The notes beneath the pieces were generated by a model. The model saw nothing but the letters and a program-made list of their open reading frames with translations, ran no database searches and was not told where the DNA came from. Source: Ramazzottius varieornatus (Eukaryota > Tardigrada > Eutardigrada > Parachela > Ramazzottiidae). Taken from it: 64,000 nt of DNA. The DNA is taken from NCBI GenBank assembly GCA_001949185.1, contig BDGG01000001.1, positions 5,262,629 through 5,326,628 on the forward strand, written 5' to 3'. This document shows positions 1 through 10,569 of this stretch, in pieces. The position numbers were made by a program, and so were the translations under genes. Every line of letters begins with the position of its first letter. Position 1 is the first letter of the stretch.

Positions 1-160
1 CTCGAAAAATTCACTCAATAACCTGACAGGCTCTAAAATAATGTTAAATGCCCCTCAGGGATAGTTTTGTGAGCCTGTCACGTGACTACGCGAAACTTTC
101 GAGGGAATACAGTACATTTCGTCGGAATGCGCAGAGAAAGATGGACATCGATTGTTCTAG

Positions 161-1465
161 GTTTGATTGCCGAGACACTTGGAGAATTACTGTATGGGAA
201 GCCAAAACGCTGGGAGGAGCTCGCTTCGGATTTGCTGCAGGAGGCCGGTGTCTCAACGGGAGATTTCAGCTTTGCCGATACCGTCGAGGATGCAAGGGTG
301 GAAAAAGGATTTTTGTCAGTTGATGGTAAACTGCGTGCGATGGACCCGGAAGTGCGACAGTTGATCGCCCCTGCAGGAGCCGCTGGCTCACTTTGCATTA
401 CACCTCAAGCTATGGCCCGATGGATGAGCTTTCTTCTTCGGCGTGGTGAAGACAGCTCTGTCTCACGGGAGACCATTGTAAATCCGTGGACTACTCGAAA
501 TATCAATCCGAGCACAATACTTAGCTCGGTGGAATTTCCGGATGGTCCAGTCGTCAATGCTCGCTGTGGATATGGACTAGGCTGGGGCTGCTATTCTTAC
601 CGAGGTGAGTGTAGCGGACTGTCAACCCTTGACTGTATCTTGACGCTGATCATCACTATAAAGCCACTGGGTTTCAGGGCACAAATATGTGGCTCATGGA
701 GGCGGCTTCTACGCGTTTATTTCTAAGCTCCTGGTTTTCCCCGACCAAAATATATCCATCTTCACCAGCACTTCCGGCCCAGGAACATCTGATGTGGCAA
801 TAACGATGCGAAAACTTCACCTGTATATTTTTGACCGGTTGATGGGCTACTCGCCTCAACCTTTAGACTTTGTCTGCCCGCCCCCTTTGTTGACTCCAGC
901 CCCAACTAGCAAAACTCTAGACAACTTTGTCCCCCTAAGGATACTTGAAGGCTTCTTAGGGGAGTACCAGCACGGGGTTTTCGGAACCATTAAGGTTATT
1001 GTCAAGAACAAGGAGGTGCGTCTGCTGGCGGGTCGGTTCGGTGAAGCTATTCTGGTAAACTGTGTATCCCATCCGGACAACACTGCGGTGTGTCAGTTGG
1101 AGTTCACGGGAATCCTGTGGTGGATATCTGGCTCCGATGCTTTCAAGAACGATAAGCAGACTAATCGCACCGCAATATTCCGTCTCGTTCATAATGCTGA
1201 GCAGGAAGCACGGACGTTGACATTGCCACTCTACTCTTCCGCCGCTCCTCCTCTCTTCACACGGAAACCCCGCGCGAACGGAATTACGTCATTGCAGATT
1301 ACGGAGCGCGCAACAGAGACCATAAAACCTAATAGCGCTGATAAAAATAGGAGTGGAAACGTCAGCCTAATGACAATACTAATTATCTCTCCGTCATGCC
1401 AATTGAAAATATTGCCGGTTTTTTTGATCTTGAGCATGGCTGTACTAATGATTGGGCTGGCGTAA
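161..1465 (+). CDS. Beta-lactamase-related serine hydrolase, 5' part outside window
   Basis: This is the C-terminal part of a serine beta-lactamase/penicillin-binding-protein fold protein (class C/LACTB-like family). The first exon in the window starts after a TTCTAG acceptor at 160 and ends at 604; the intron is 605-677 (GTGAGT...TTTCAG) and the last exon runs 678-1465. Visible family features are the helix after the catalytic Ser-x-x-Lys region (IAETLGELLYGKP), PAGAAGS, an ARWMSFLL helix, YGLGWG, and HGGGF, which corresponds to the third active-site motif (normally KTG or HxG). The SxxK and YxN motifs should lie upstream of position 1. The C-terminus ends in a hydrophobic segment (LPVFLILSMAVLMIGLA), suggesting a membrane tail. 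An AATAAA polyadenylation signal follows near 1502. The substrate cannot be told; metazoan members are often peptidases, esterases or inactive. Confidence 0.8.
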
Positions 1466-2974
1466 CTCTTCTTTTGCTCTATATACAAAAAGCACGCGAT
1501 GAATAAATGTCACTACTCTGAAAAAGATCAGCAAACACTGTGCCCACCTGGCTTTCGTTTTTCAAACTGGAAATGAGCTAGGAGCCCGGTTCATCCAAAG
1601 AGAACAGACAGAGTGCCGAGACCCACGAAAGCACATAGGTTGAGGGACCTCCCGTTAATTGGAGTTCAAAGGACAGCGTGGGAAAGACCCATTTCAAGGT
1701 GTAGACTAATCCACTAACGCCGAGCTGTTACATCGACGACCGGAAGGACGAATCACCCATCTCATCAGTCATGGCTGGCAAATGAAGGTACACGGGCCTG
1801 ACCTAAATATGTGCATGAAACTACGGGCCAGGGAACGAAAACGGCACGGGCTAGCTGAAGTTGATCAATCAATTGAATCAATCGGAACACCTCCGGTTTC
1901 GCTCCGTCGCCCCTATTTTTTTCCATGCCAACATTTAGGGCAGGCGCGTGTACTGCATATCGATCCGAAAGGTAGTAAGCTATGAAGAATATATATACCG
2001 GTAAAGTGGGCAGACCGTAGAGCCGCCTGCAATCGAGGTCCTCGTCGCTGTCTCGAATAATCGACCTGTTCACCTTGTTCACACATAGACTGGAGTGTTT
2101 TCCTGACACAAAAACCCATCACACCTTTCTATTGCAAGCAGGGTAAGAACGAGCGCTGAAAAAGATTTTCAGTCAAATTCCCACGAAGAAGCAAGTTTGT
2201 TCGCCATCCTCCAGAATGCCTTTATGGCCCCGCCGACTGGACCGGCGCCGAAGATCGGAAGTATCGCCCATTTTCGGACAACCAAGCGCAGGTAAGAAGT
2301 TAAATAAACCTAAGTCTCATCAAATCTTGCACGCCAAAGCCTGTCCAGATGCGTCCAACGAGTTACTGCCGAGATCGACGTCGGGCCGGCCTGAAATAGT
2401 TCAGTCGACAGACTCTAAATTTCAGGTGAGTAAACTTACGCCGCTTTGAGCAAAGAGAGAGCTAGAAAACTATCCTTACTAGTATCCGCTCTGTTGCCGA
2501 AAGTTGTCAGACGAGCGAGTCTGAGAGTACCTGGGAATCTCGCGTAGAAGGGTCGGTTAGCCAAGCAGATCACGATGCCGTCACATCACTGGTACTCTCT
2601 CTTGTTTTTTTGTTGAATACACCTGACTGCTGGACACATTTCCTCCGCATACAGACATGACTCCCACATGCAGATCGCATATACGAGGCAAAGGTTGTAA
2701 AGTTAGCCGCCCCATACCGGGTTTGTAAAGTTAGCCGTCTAAGTCCGCCTGTTCTCTACCACTCAATCCCAAACTTTTAGGGATAGATCGATAGATAGAA
2801 TAATGAGCTGTCGAATGGTATTAGGCACAGTCAACACGAGGAGTCAGAGAATCCAAGAGATCCGCAATTAAAAGAACGTGGAAATCTCATGGTAAAAAGC
2901 CAAGACTAACAATCAAATAGTCAATCAAGCGAAAGACGCTACAGGCGTGGCTAACTAAAGTATACAACCTTTAC
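1466..2974. other. Intergenic, no supported gene
   Basis: Only short, non-conserved ORFs occur here. A short imperfect direct repeat containing GTAAAGTTAGCCG lies at about 2697-2730. I see no RNA gene or recognisable domain. Confidence 0.5.
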
Positions 2975-3150
2975 CTCGTACCGTGTACGACAAAATCAAC
3001 CGTGAAAAATGGGCGTAATACTCCAGCTGAGCTAACTTACGACTCAGCCAATAAGAATTAGGTTCTGCTGCAGGCGCAAATTTCATTGGCTTTAACCATG
3101 TGGCACCATACACCTATTTTTAACGGTTTATTTTGTCGTACACTGTACAG
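2975..3150. mobile_element. Short MITE-like inverted repeat (~175 bp)
   Basis: A sequence around 2981-3014 containing GTGTACGACAAAAT is repeated in inverted orientation around 3113-3146 (ATTTTGTCGTACAC), with about 34-38 bp of imperfect arm similarity and about 100 bp between. There is no coding capacity. The size and layout fit a miniature inverted-repeat element. The target duplication is not clear, so the superfamily is unassigned. Confidence 0.5.
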
Positions 3151-3457
3151 AGCATTACGCACAAACGCCATAGTTTTTTCCATGTGACACATCTCTGTTC
3201 TCGCGCTTTGTCCAGTACAACAATACAACACCTGCTTCCGGTGCTGACGACGGTATTCGACCGATTATTAGTATCTCTGTGTCAGCTTATCTGAAGCTGG
3301 TCATGATAGTGAAAAGTGTTGCTGCTAATGTTCGCGGCGATTCGGAGAATGGACTAATTTATCCGAATGACGGGTAAATGAATGCCAGGTAATGCGAAAC
3401 ATGACCAAATTATATTGATTGGAGATTCGGTTTGAAGTGACAGCTGGGCCGGAAAGC

Positions 3458-6400
3458 ATGGAATTGCCAGATGCAATGACTCCATCGGCGCCAGAAGAAG
3501 TGCCGGAAAACATTACCCCTCCGCCGACAGAAGCTAAGGTACTTTACTTATTCGGTTGTAATCAAGCCCGCCGACTCTTATTGTTTCACCATACAAAAGC
3601 CGCAGTATTTACGTTTTTATTTCCGACTCGACAGGTTGATGTGCTTGACGACGCTGAGACCTTGTTCTTCAAAGATGGACGGAGAAGAGTTGACTTCATT
3701 CTGGTATACCAGACCGGTAATCGATCCATTGATCGAAGGCGAGCTTTGCGTCGAGCCAACCTGGAGGAACATATGCGCGAGGAGGGTCTTCAACTTGAAG
3801 TGGAAACTAGACCAGTAGGTGGTGTTTGTTTACATTGTCCGGAGTGTCAACTAAGATGCACATTTGGTCTTTCTTTTGACAGCTTCCTGGTCATCTCTTA
3901 CCGGGATTTGATACTCTGCACGACAAACTGCATGGTATCCCTGGAATGGATCGCCTGCATCCTCACACGCCTATTCCTGGTCTTTCCGACACTCCTGAAA
4001 TAGTCAATCCTTGCCTCTGCTTTGTAAAGATTCATGCCACATTTGATCTCCTAAAAAAATATGCCGACATTATGAAAATCAAGATGCCCCTCATAGTAAG
4101 CGAAAATCACCCGCGACAGAGATCGACTGAACTAATCAAGTTCTTTACCACAGAAAGGCAACGAGAACCTTCAAGAAGACGAGCTATTGCATTACTTCCC
4201 AAACCCTTTCCGGGTTGATCGCACAGTGCTACCAGAGATGCAGGAACAGTTCACTTCGTTTTTCTCCAAAGCACGCATCGATCAGTTCCACATTACGGAT
4301 GAAGACACGTTCTTCTCCCCGGCACAGCGCAGCCAGATTATCTGGGAATGTTTATCGAGGATTCGATACGATGATGGGAATCCGTCAAAATTCGGCATAC
4401 AACGACTCCTGGGAAACGAAACGTACAGCGCCGCCTATCCACTGCACGATGGACCTTGGGAGAAACCGTCAAGCCTGGAAGGGAAGCCAGCTAACCTTCG
4501 AGCAGTAAGTCCTCAAGAACGGACATACACATCCGACTCATGGTCATGTTCCTTCGAACAAACCTTCAAACTTCCTTGCCTATGTAGACTTTATACGACC
4601 AGTGGGGAAGAATGAGAAGATGGTACAAAATTCAACCTATCGAATACATTCGCCTGTATTTTGGCGAGGTAACCTCAGATATTCTAATTTATGCTCTAAA
4701 TAGTTCGTATTCTAACAAACAAAAGATGCTCTTGATTTCCAGAGAGTATCATTCTACTTTGCCTGGTTGGAGTTCTATACAGCGATGCTGATACCAGCTG
4801 CACTGGTCGGCATCGCCTGCTTTGTGTACGGTGCTGCCACCCTTTGGCGCGACCCTCCAACATGGGAGATCTGCCATCATTCCGAGATCGGCAATACGGT
4901 TATGTGCCCTCTCTGCGACAGGTAAGATACGGTTGAGCTGGACATGTTTTTTGGACGAAAACGGCCACGTGAGGATATGTTTGTAGGTGGTGTCCCTTCT
5001 GGAGGTTGAAAGACGCTTGTGCGCTGTCCAAGGCAACGTACCTCTTCGACAACCCAGCCACGATTTTCTTCTCCACCTTCATGGCCTTTTGGGCGATGCT
5101 ATTTTTGGAACTATGGGAAAGGAGACAATCGGTACTTGCATGGAACTTTGATACGCTGGACGCTTCTGAGCAATATGTATGTTGTATCAATCTCGAAAGC
5201 CTCTTGATTTTGAGTACAGCGACCGCAACACTATCCAACCTCAAACCTCTAATCTTGTTAACAGGAGCCCGTTCGCCCCGAACTCGGGTTTAGAGCGAAA
5301 GACCAGCGCTTGAACCCAGTAACCAACATCATGGAGCCATACGTTCCACGCTTGAAGCGATACCTTCATGGGCTATTATCTACTTCGGCCATCTTGTTCA
5401 TGGTACGAAAATATGCGGATCTCGCTGAAAATGTGAGGCTTGTCGTAACAAACCTAGATTCAACTTGCTGGGTTGATGGTAGATGTTCGTGGTACTAGCT
5501 GCAGTTTTTGGGACTATTGTCTATCGGATGTTTGTGGTGGTCGCGCTGTACTCGACCTCGAGCACCCGAGATACATTTGCCAGTCAGTACGCCACCTACA
5601 TTACCGCTGTCACGTCAGCTTTCCTCAATCTGGTCGTCATCCTTGTCCTCGAAAAAGTACGTTGCGGCGTTCACGTGGATATCAATCCTTCTGGGAATGC
5701 AAACGATAATGAACGTCTCTTAGGTATATTATCGGCTGGCAAAATGGTTGACAGAGATGGAGTGCCCACGAACACAGACGCAATATGAGAACAGCCTTAC
5801 TTGGAAATATTACATCTTCGAGTTTGTCAACTGCTACAGCTCTCTCATCTACGTCGCTTTCTTCAAAGGCCGGTATGAAACGTAATTTGGCCGGGTCGCC
5901 CCGAGATCCTTCATCTGCACGTTCTCTTCAGGGTGCCAGCGGGAAATCCTGGATCGAAAGGATGGTTTAATATCCCTATCGATCAGGTGAAGTAACTTGG
6001 TTTCTAGTGCAAAAGATGCTTCGTGACCTGTTAATTTGTGGATGTCCGTTCATTTCAGTGTGATCAGTCTGGATGCATCATTGAGCTCTGTATCCAACTG
6101 GCAGTCATCTTGCTGGGCAAGCAGATCTACTCTATTGTCCAGGAGGTGTTCTTACCGCGGATGGGCACCTGGTGGTCTAGACAAAACATCATCAAGTTCT
6201 TCTCTCACATGCGCCGCTTCTACCGATGGGAGAAAGACCTACAGCTTCGTCCATTCCCTCCATTAATAATGTTCAAAGAATACACTCGAATGAGTACGTG
6301 GAGCATCCAAATTACCGCTAGGGCTGCAAGAAAGGTGAAAATCTCTGACGAATCCTCCTTTGTAGTTTTGCAGTTCGGTTTCATGACAACATTTGGCGTC

Positions 6401-7027
6401 GCTTTTCCCTTGGCACCAGTTTTCGGGCTTATCTGCAACCTTTGCGAAATCCGGTTCGACGCCTACAAAGTTCTGGTCGTATACCGTCGTCCAGTTCCCC
6501 AAGTAGCGAAGAATATTGGGGCGTGGCTGCGTATCCTACGACACCTAGCACAGTTCTCTGTCATCACCAACGCATTTGTCATATCCTTCACGTCCGAGTT
6601 CGTCCCAAAGGTGGTATACATGCTTGCCTACTCGACTGACCATACGTTGTACGGGTACATACAATGGAGCCTTTCTGCATATGCCGTCAAAGACTTACCA
6701 CCGTCCGTTGCACCCATTCGTCCCGGCGGAGGTTTTGAGTCATCTCCTCCGACTGAATGCTACTATCGCGATTTTCGTACCGGACCCAACGGCGATCGCG
6801 ACATCCAGTATCGGTACAACATGGCTTTTTGGCACGTTTTGGCTGCCCGTCTAGCGCTAGTTTTGGTCCTGGAACACTTCATACTCATCTTGACGCGCAT
6901 CGTGGCTTACCTGGTTCCTGATTTGCCCTCTTGGCTTCAGGCAAAGATCTTACGTCAGAATTTCCTCGCCAGAGAAGCTTTTTACGAATCCGAGTCGAAG
7001 AAAATTAACCAAGAAGGATCAAGATAG
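3458..7027 (+). CDS. Anoctamin (TMEM16) family channel/scramblase
   Basis: A complete 13-exon gene of about 895 aa. Exons: 3458-3538, 3635-3814, 3883-4095, 4154-4504, 4588-4668, 4743-4921, 4987-5176, 5265-5402, 5483-5656, 5724-5872, 5932-5986, 6059-6293, 6366-7027. All junctions are GT-AG and the joined length is a multiple of three. The cytosolic dimerisation domain is shown by FFKDGRRRVDFILVY, FVKIHATFDLL and AAYPLHDG; the transmembrane bundle by FAWLEFYTAMLIPAAL, IIELCIQLAVILLGKQ, FPLAPVFG and CEIRFDAYK. Anoctamins are Ca2+-activated chloride channels or lipid scramblases of plasma or inner membranes. Of the Ca2+ ligands, the Glu in IIELC and the Glu and Asp in CEIRFDA are kept, as is the first Glu of the usual EYxEM. 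The second Glu of that motif is Arg here (EYTRM, split by an intron). The start is the ATG at 3458; a further upstream exon is possible because the frame stays open before it. Confidence 0.93.
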
Positions 7028-7640
7028 ACCAACAAAAGAGAAAGTTGGGATTGCTCTGATTGAAGAATGTATCCCGAAATCAGCACTCTAAATTAGCAAA
7101 GTCTTTAAACACTGAAAATAATGGGTTGGGTAACCCATCTTGTCGTACTGTGGAACCATCAATTCGAAGACTTCTACCAGGCAGCGTTCATACCTGAGAG
7201 AACCCTCGATATTAGGCCTAGCGAGAATGCATGAACTTCCGCAACCGTCCGTGCTCATCGAGACACAGATACGGCACTTGGTGCTTGCTCTCCAACACAA
7301 CGGCGACGTACCATTCCGACGACGGCAGTTTAACTTTTGACAAGTCACTCTGGACATTCGGGATATGTCCCCACTGGATATAATAACCCACAAGTGACAA
7401 GGTTTCTCTTAACTCTTCGACGCTTTTCTGCAGCCGATCCGAACTCTCTACCGAGTCCAGGCTGGTTTTCCACGAAGAACCTTAGTACCTTTGGCTCAGT
7501 CTACAGGTACAACGCTATCGGTGAACGTGGTCGACTCAATGTTCTTTTCGTTTCGTCAGATTTACGAGCGTCCACGAGGGTAGAATTAGCGATAGTAGGG
7601 AAAGTAGAAATAAGCAAGCTTATTTAACACTCTGCGTACG
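7028..7640. other. 3' flank of anoctamin; one possible minus-strand exon
   Basis: Mostly without a supported gene. On the minus strand 7400 to 7218 reads as an open, protein-like stretch (GYYIQWGHIPNV ... YLCLDEHGRLRKF) ending at a stop. It could be the last exon of an unrecognised gene, but no family can be named and no upstream exon is convincing. Confidence 0.25.
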
Positions 7641-8128
7641 ACCGTCCTCTTTGTGTATACAATCACTCAGTTTTATTCACCTCCCAGTTTTAGCTTTTGG
7701 TCTTTCGGGTCTGGGTCTTTTTGTTTGCATGTACCTCGGTCTTCTCACCAAAGCAACACTAATGACCAGCGGTCAGCAAAACCCCAGCACGCTAGAAATT
7801 TTTCTACGGTTTCGAGTGGGTTTGGTGAAATTTGGTGTTTCGTCTCTTCGCGCGAGACAAGTGCACGGTATTTAAATAAGATCTTTGCTTAAAAAAGACT
7901 GGAGCACTGGAGACAGTCTTATCTGTCGAAGCCGAGCCTCGGATAAATTTTGTAGTCATCGGTGCGGTCAGAAGGAAATCAGGACGACCAGATCTCCCTT
8001 TTGAGATTTGGCGTTCATGGCCTGCCAATTATCCGAATTTTGAAAATTCGAAAATTGTCTATTGGTTGGACCAGCCTCCGCAACACGGTACCAGCCAATA
8101 AAATTCCTGTATACACAAAGAGGACGGT
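7641..8128. mobile_element. MITE with 21-bp perfect inverted ends
   Basis: ACCGTCCTCTTTGTGTATACA at 7641-7661 is matched exactly in inverse at 8108-8128. The roughly 490-bp interior has no conserved ORF. The layout fits a non-autonomous DNA transposon; flanking target duplications are not obvious. Confidence 0.55.
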
Positions 8129-9374
8129 AGTATTCTGCAAACATAAAAATGATCGTGCTGAAAGTGTTAAGGGTAACTGTGGAGCGAGTTCCTGGCTACT
8201 TTTGTTTCAGGTTGTCTGTCGATGCCACATGATCTTCGCTGCTGTCGTTCACTGTCCGCTGCTGAACTCCTTCGCGACTTCGTCTGCCTTCTCGACCTCT
8301 CCTAAGCTTCTCACAGCTCTCCTCTACGCCCTGCTCCACCTTTCTGTTTGTTTCTTGCAGGTATGTGACTGCTGAGCGGAGTTATCCGCCGACAGTCTCG
8401 TTCTATGCATATCCGCGTCTCTGCTCATTACGTGTATGGTGGTGCATGAGAGGTCTCGGTTTTTAATAGGGGCGCGACACGAACGTACATGCACCTTGAT
8501 GAACAGGCGTCCCTAGGGGCGTGTCAGCTGTTGCGCACTGGTGTATCTGCGGTGTATGTATGCGCGTGTCGCGCCTACACTAAAAAGCATGGGCTCTCAT
8601 TAAACGCGATACAGCTCAGGAAACGCACGCCGTAGCCATGCATAATTCTCTTCAGACTTCTTTATGTTATACTGTTCCTGTTTTACCAATTCATTTTTTA
8701 GCAAATTGTGACGTCATCGAATCCGATGGGCGTGTCGATATCTCCGGGCTCTTGACTAATCAACGTTTGGACCGTTGTTCGACGTTTTCGTTCTTAATTT
8801 TGTATTAGTTTCTAGTCGGTAGCGCTTGACGATGACGATTACCATACGATGACGGTAGCCATCGTCACCGTCAGAAAGCTGTGCGATGTCGACTGTGTTC
8901 GGCGACAGCCTGGTGACGATAACTTTCGCTCCGTTCCCACCGCCTAAAAGCCTGGTATCCGCAACGTGACTTCATGATCGGTAGCGCCCTGTTGCGGGCG
9001 GTGGAACGGAAAAATGGCTAGATTTTGACAAACTTCACCCCTCTCGACTGGATTTCAGTATCGACCTCCTGATCAGACTTTTTCCATTCTTGCTTGGCAT
9101 CAGTTGACAGAGAAATGGATCTTCTACATCTTGATACCAAGACGGGCCATCTGGGAGTTGCAGGAAGCCATCGACAGGCATCCAAAGTTCATGACGGTCT
9201 TTTGCTCAAATACTGTCATACCATCGCTTGACGGTAACAATAAAGGCACTCTCCAGCCATTTTTGATGACGTGGAGGAGCTATCGTCATCGTATGGTTAC
9301 CGTCGAGCGCGTCCGACCAGAAGCTATTAACTTTGACCACCATTATGAACCCAATCTGGTATTACCATCTCTAT
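8129..9374. other. Non-coding region with weak inverted repeat
   Basis: No supported gene. Sequences around 8826-8860 and 9268-9312 share an inverted ACCATACGATGACG core with TCGTCATCGTATGGT, so another degenerate MITE may lie between them. Confidence 0.3.
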
Positions 9375-9382
9375 CATACTGT

Positions 9383-10069
9383 TAGTGCTGGGATAAATAC
9401 GATAAAATACGATATGATATTTCCTGATAAATATCTGTCAATATTTATATCTCATTTTAGATATCAACCACCTATCGATATTTTGATATGATACGTTTCT
9501 GATATTTTATTGTTGATATATCGAATTTTATTGCAGTGATATATCGATAGATCAAGCCAGTGCCATGTTGAAAACTATGGAAATCAAGAAAGAGCCAAAG
9601 AGAAACGAAACGGCTGTCGTTCACTACGTTCGAGTCAGCACAAAGGTCAGATGTCCTCGTGTACGCGAGTGTGTTCGTTGCTCAATATATCAAGGTATGT
9701 CGTTACGCACCTAGGTACGCTGACTGTTCACTTCTCCGAAGTCAGCTTGGATGCATGTGCGCGATACATTACGGGTGGGGCTACGCTGCCTGCGCGGTAC
9801 CGAAACGGAGTATTGACTTCCGAAGTTCCGATTCTCAAGTGCGGGTTTGCGATTTATCGATATACCGCGATATGATATTTTCATTTATCATATTCCGCTG
9901 AGCGATATTCCGTCCATATCGATATTTTGATGATATTTTTATTTATCGTATTCCGGTCAGCGATATTCCGTCCACATCGATATTTCGATATGATTTTTTT
10001 GTCATATCGAATCCCTGTGCTGTGATGTATTTCGATAAGATACGATATATCATATCTATTCCAGCACTA
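9383..10069. mobile_element. Non-autonomous hAT-type element
   Basis: The ends are TAGTGCTGGGATAAAT (9383) and its imperfect inverse ATTCCAGCACTA (ending 10069), flanked by a perfect 8-bp target duplication CATACTGT (9375-9382 and 10070-10077). An 8-bp duplication and CAGTGCTGGGA-like termini are hallmarks of hAT transposons. The subterminal regions are very AT-rich with many repeats of ATATCGATA and GATATTTT, also typical. The middle (about 9560-9850) is different sequence, perhaps captured DNA, and shows no transposase. Confidence 0.8.
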
Positions 10070-10139
10070 CATACTGTACCTTGGTAGCCAGATAGTGGCT
10101 TTTTGGCTACGATAATCTCGTTGCGAAACTGAAAATTTT

Positions 10140-10210
10140 GCTAGAAGTGGGAATGAATCCCGTGTGATCCTCTTACATGGCGGGTCAGCAGACCACTGCG
10201 CCATCCGGGA
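10140..10210 (-). repeat. tRNA-like (A box/B box) sequence, decayed tRNA or SINE head
   Basis: On the minus strand TGGCGCAGTGG (10203-10193) matches the internal pol III A-box consensus. About 35 nt further, GGGATTCATTCCC (10161-10149) resembles a B box with two changes. The acceptor stem does not pair, so this is not a working tRNA gene; a tRNA-derived SINE or tRNA relic is more likely. Confidence 0.35.
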
Positions 10211-10569
10211 TTCACAGTTATCGTACCTCGATTTATCTCTGGGACTTTTCTCAGGCCTAACCTTCCTGTCATTACACTCGTCTGACTTGATACCTGTGGT
10301 TGCAGTAGACTGTGCTGGACCTTTCAAATAACTTGGAGACGAGCTGGACATCTCATGGCTTTAGAGAAAATCCTAGCGAAGTAAAGCCGCGAACGGCGAA
10401 TGTCAGACTTTTCAAATTTTCCTCTGGCTGATAGACGCTGGTCACCGTCCTCAGACGATGGGCTAGGGTTTTGTCGAGGCGAAGCGAAAATTTCTAGACC
10501 GGCTGAGGCAAACAAACGTCTGCGATTTCTATCCGACGTCTGTGATTTCTACAAGGGAAATGTTTAATA

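Noticed and set aside
82-160. ATG-initiated N-terminus for the beta-lactamase-related ORF
   Set aside because: The codons before 161 do not match the family, and a TTCTAG splice acceptor at 160 explains the start of homology.
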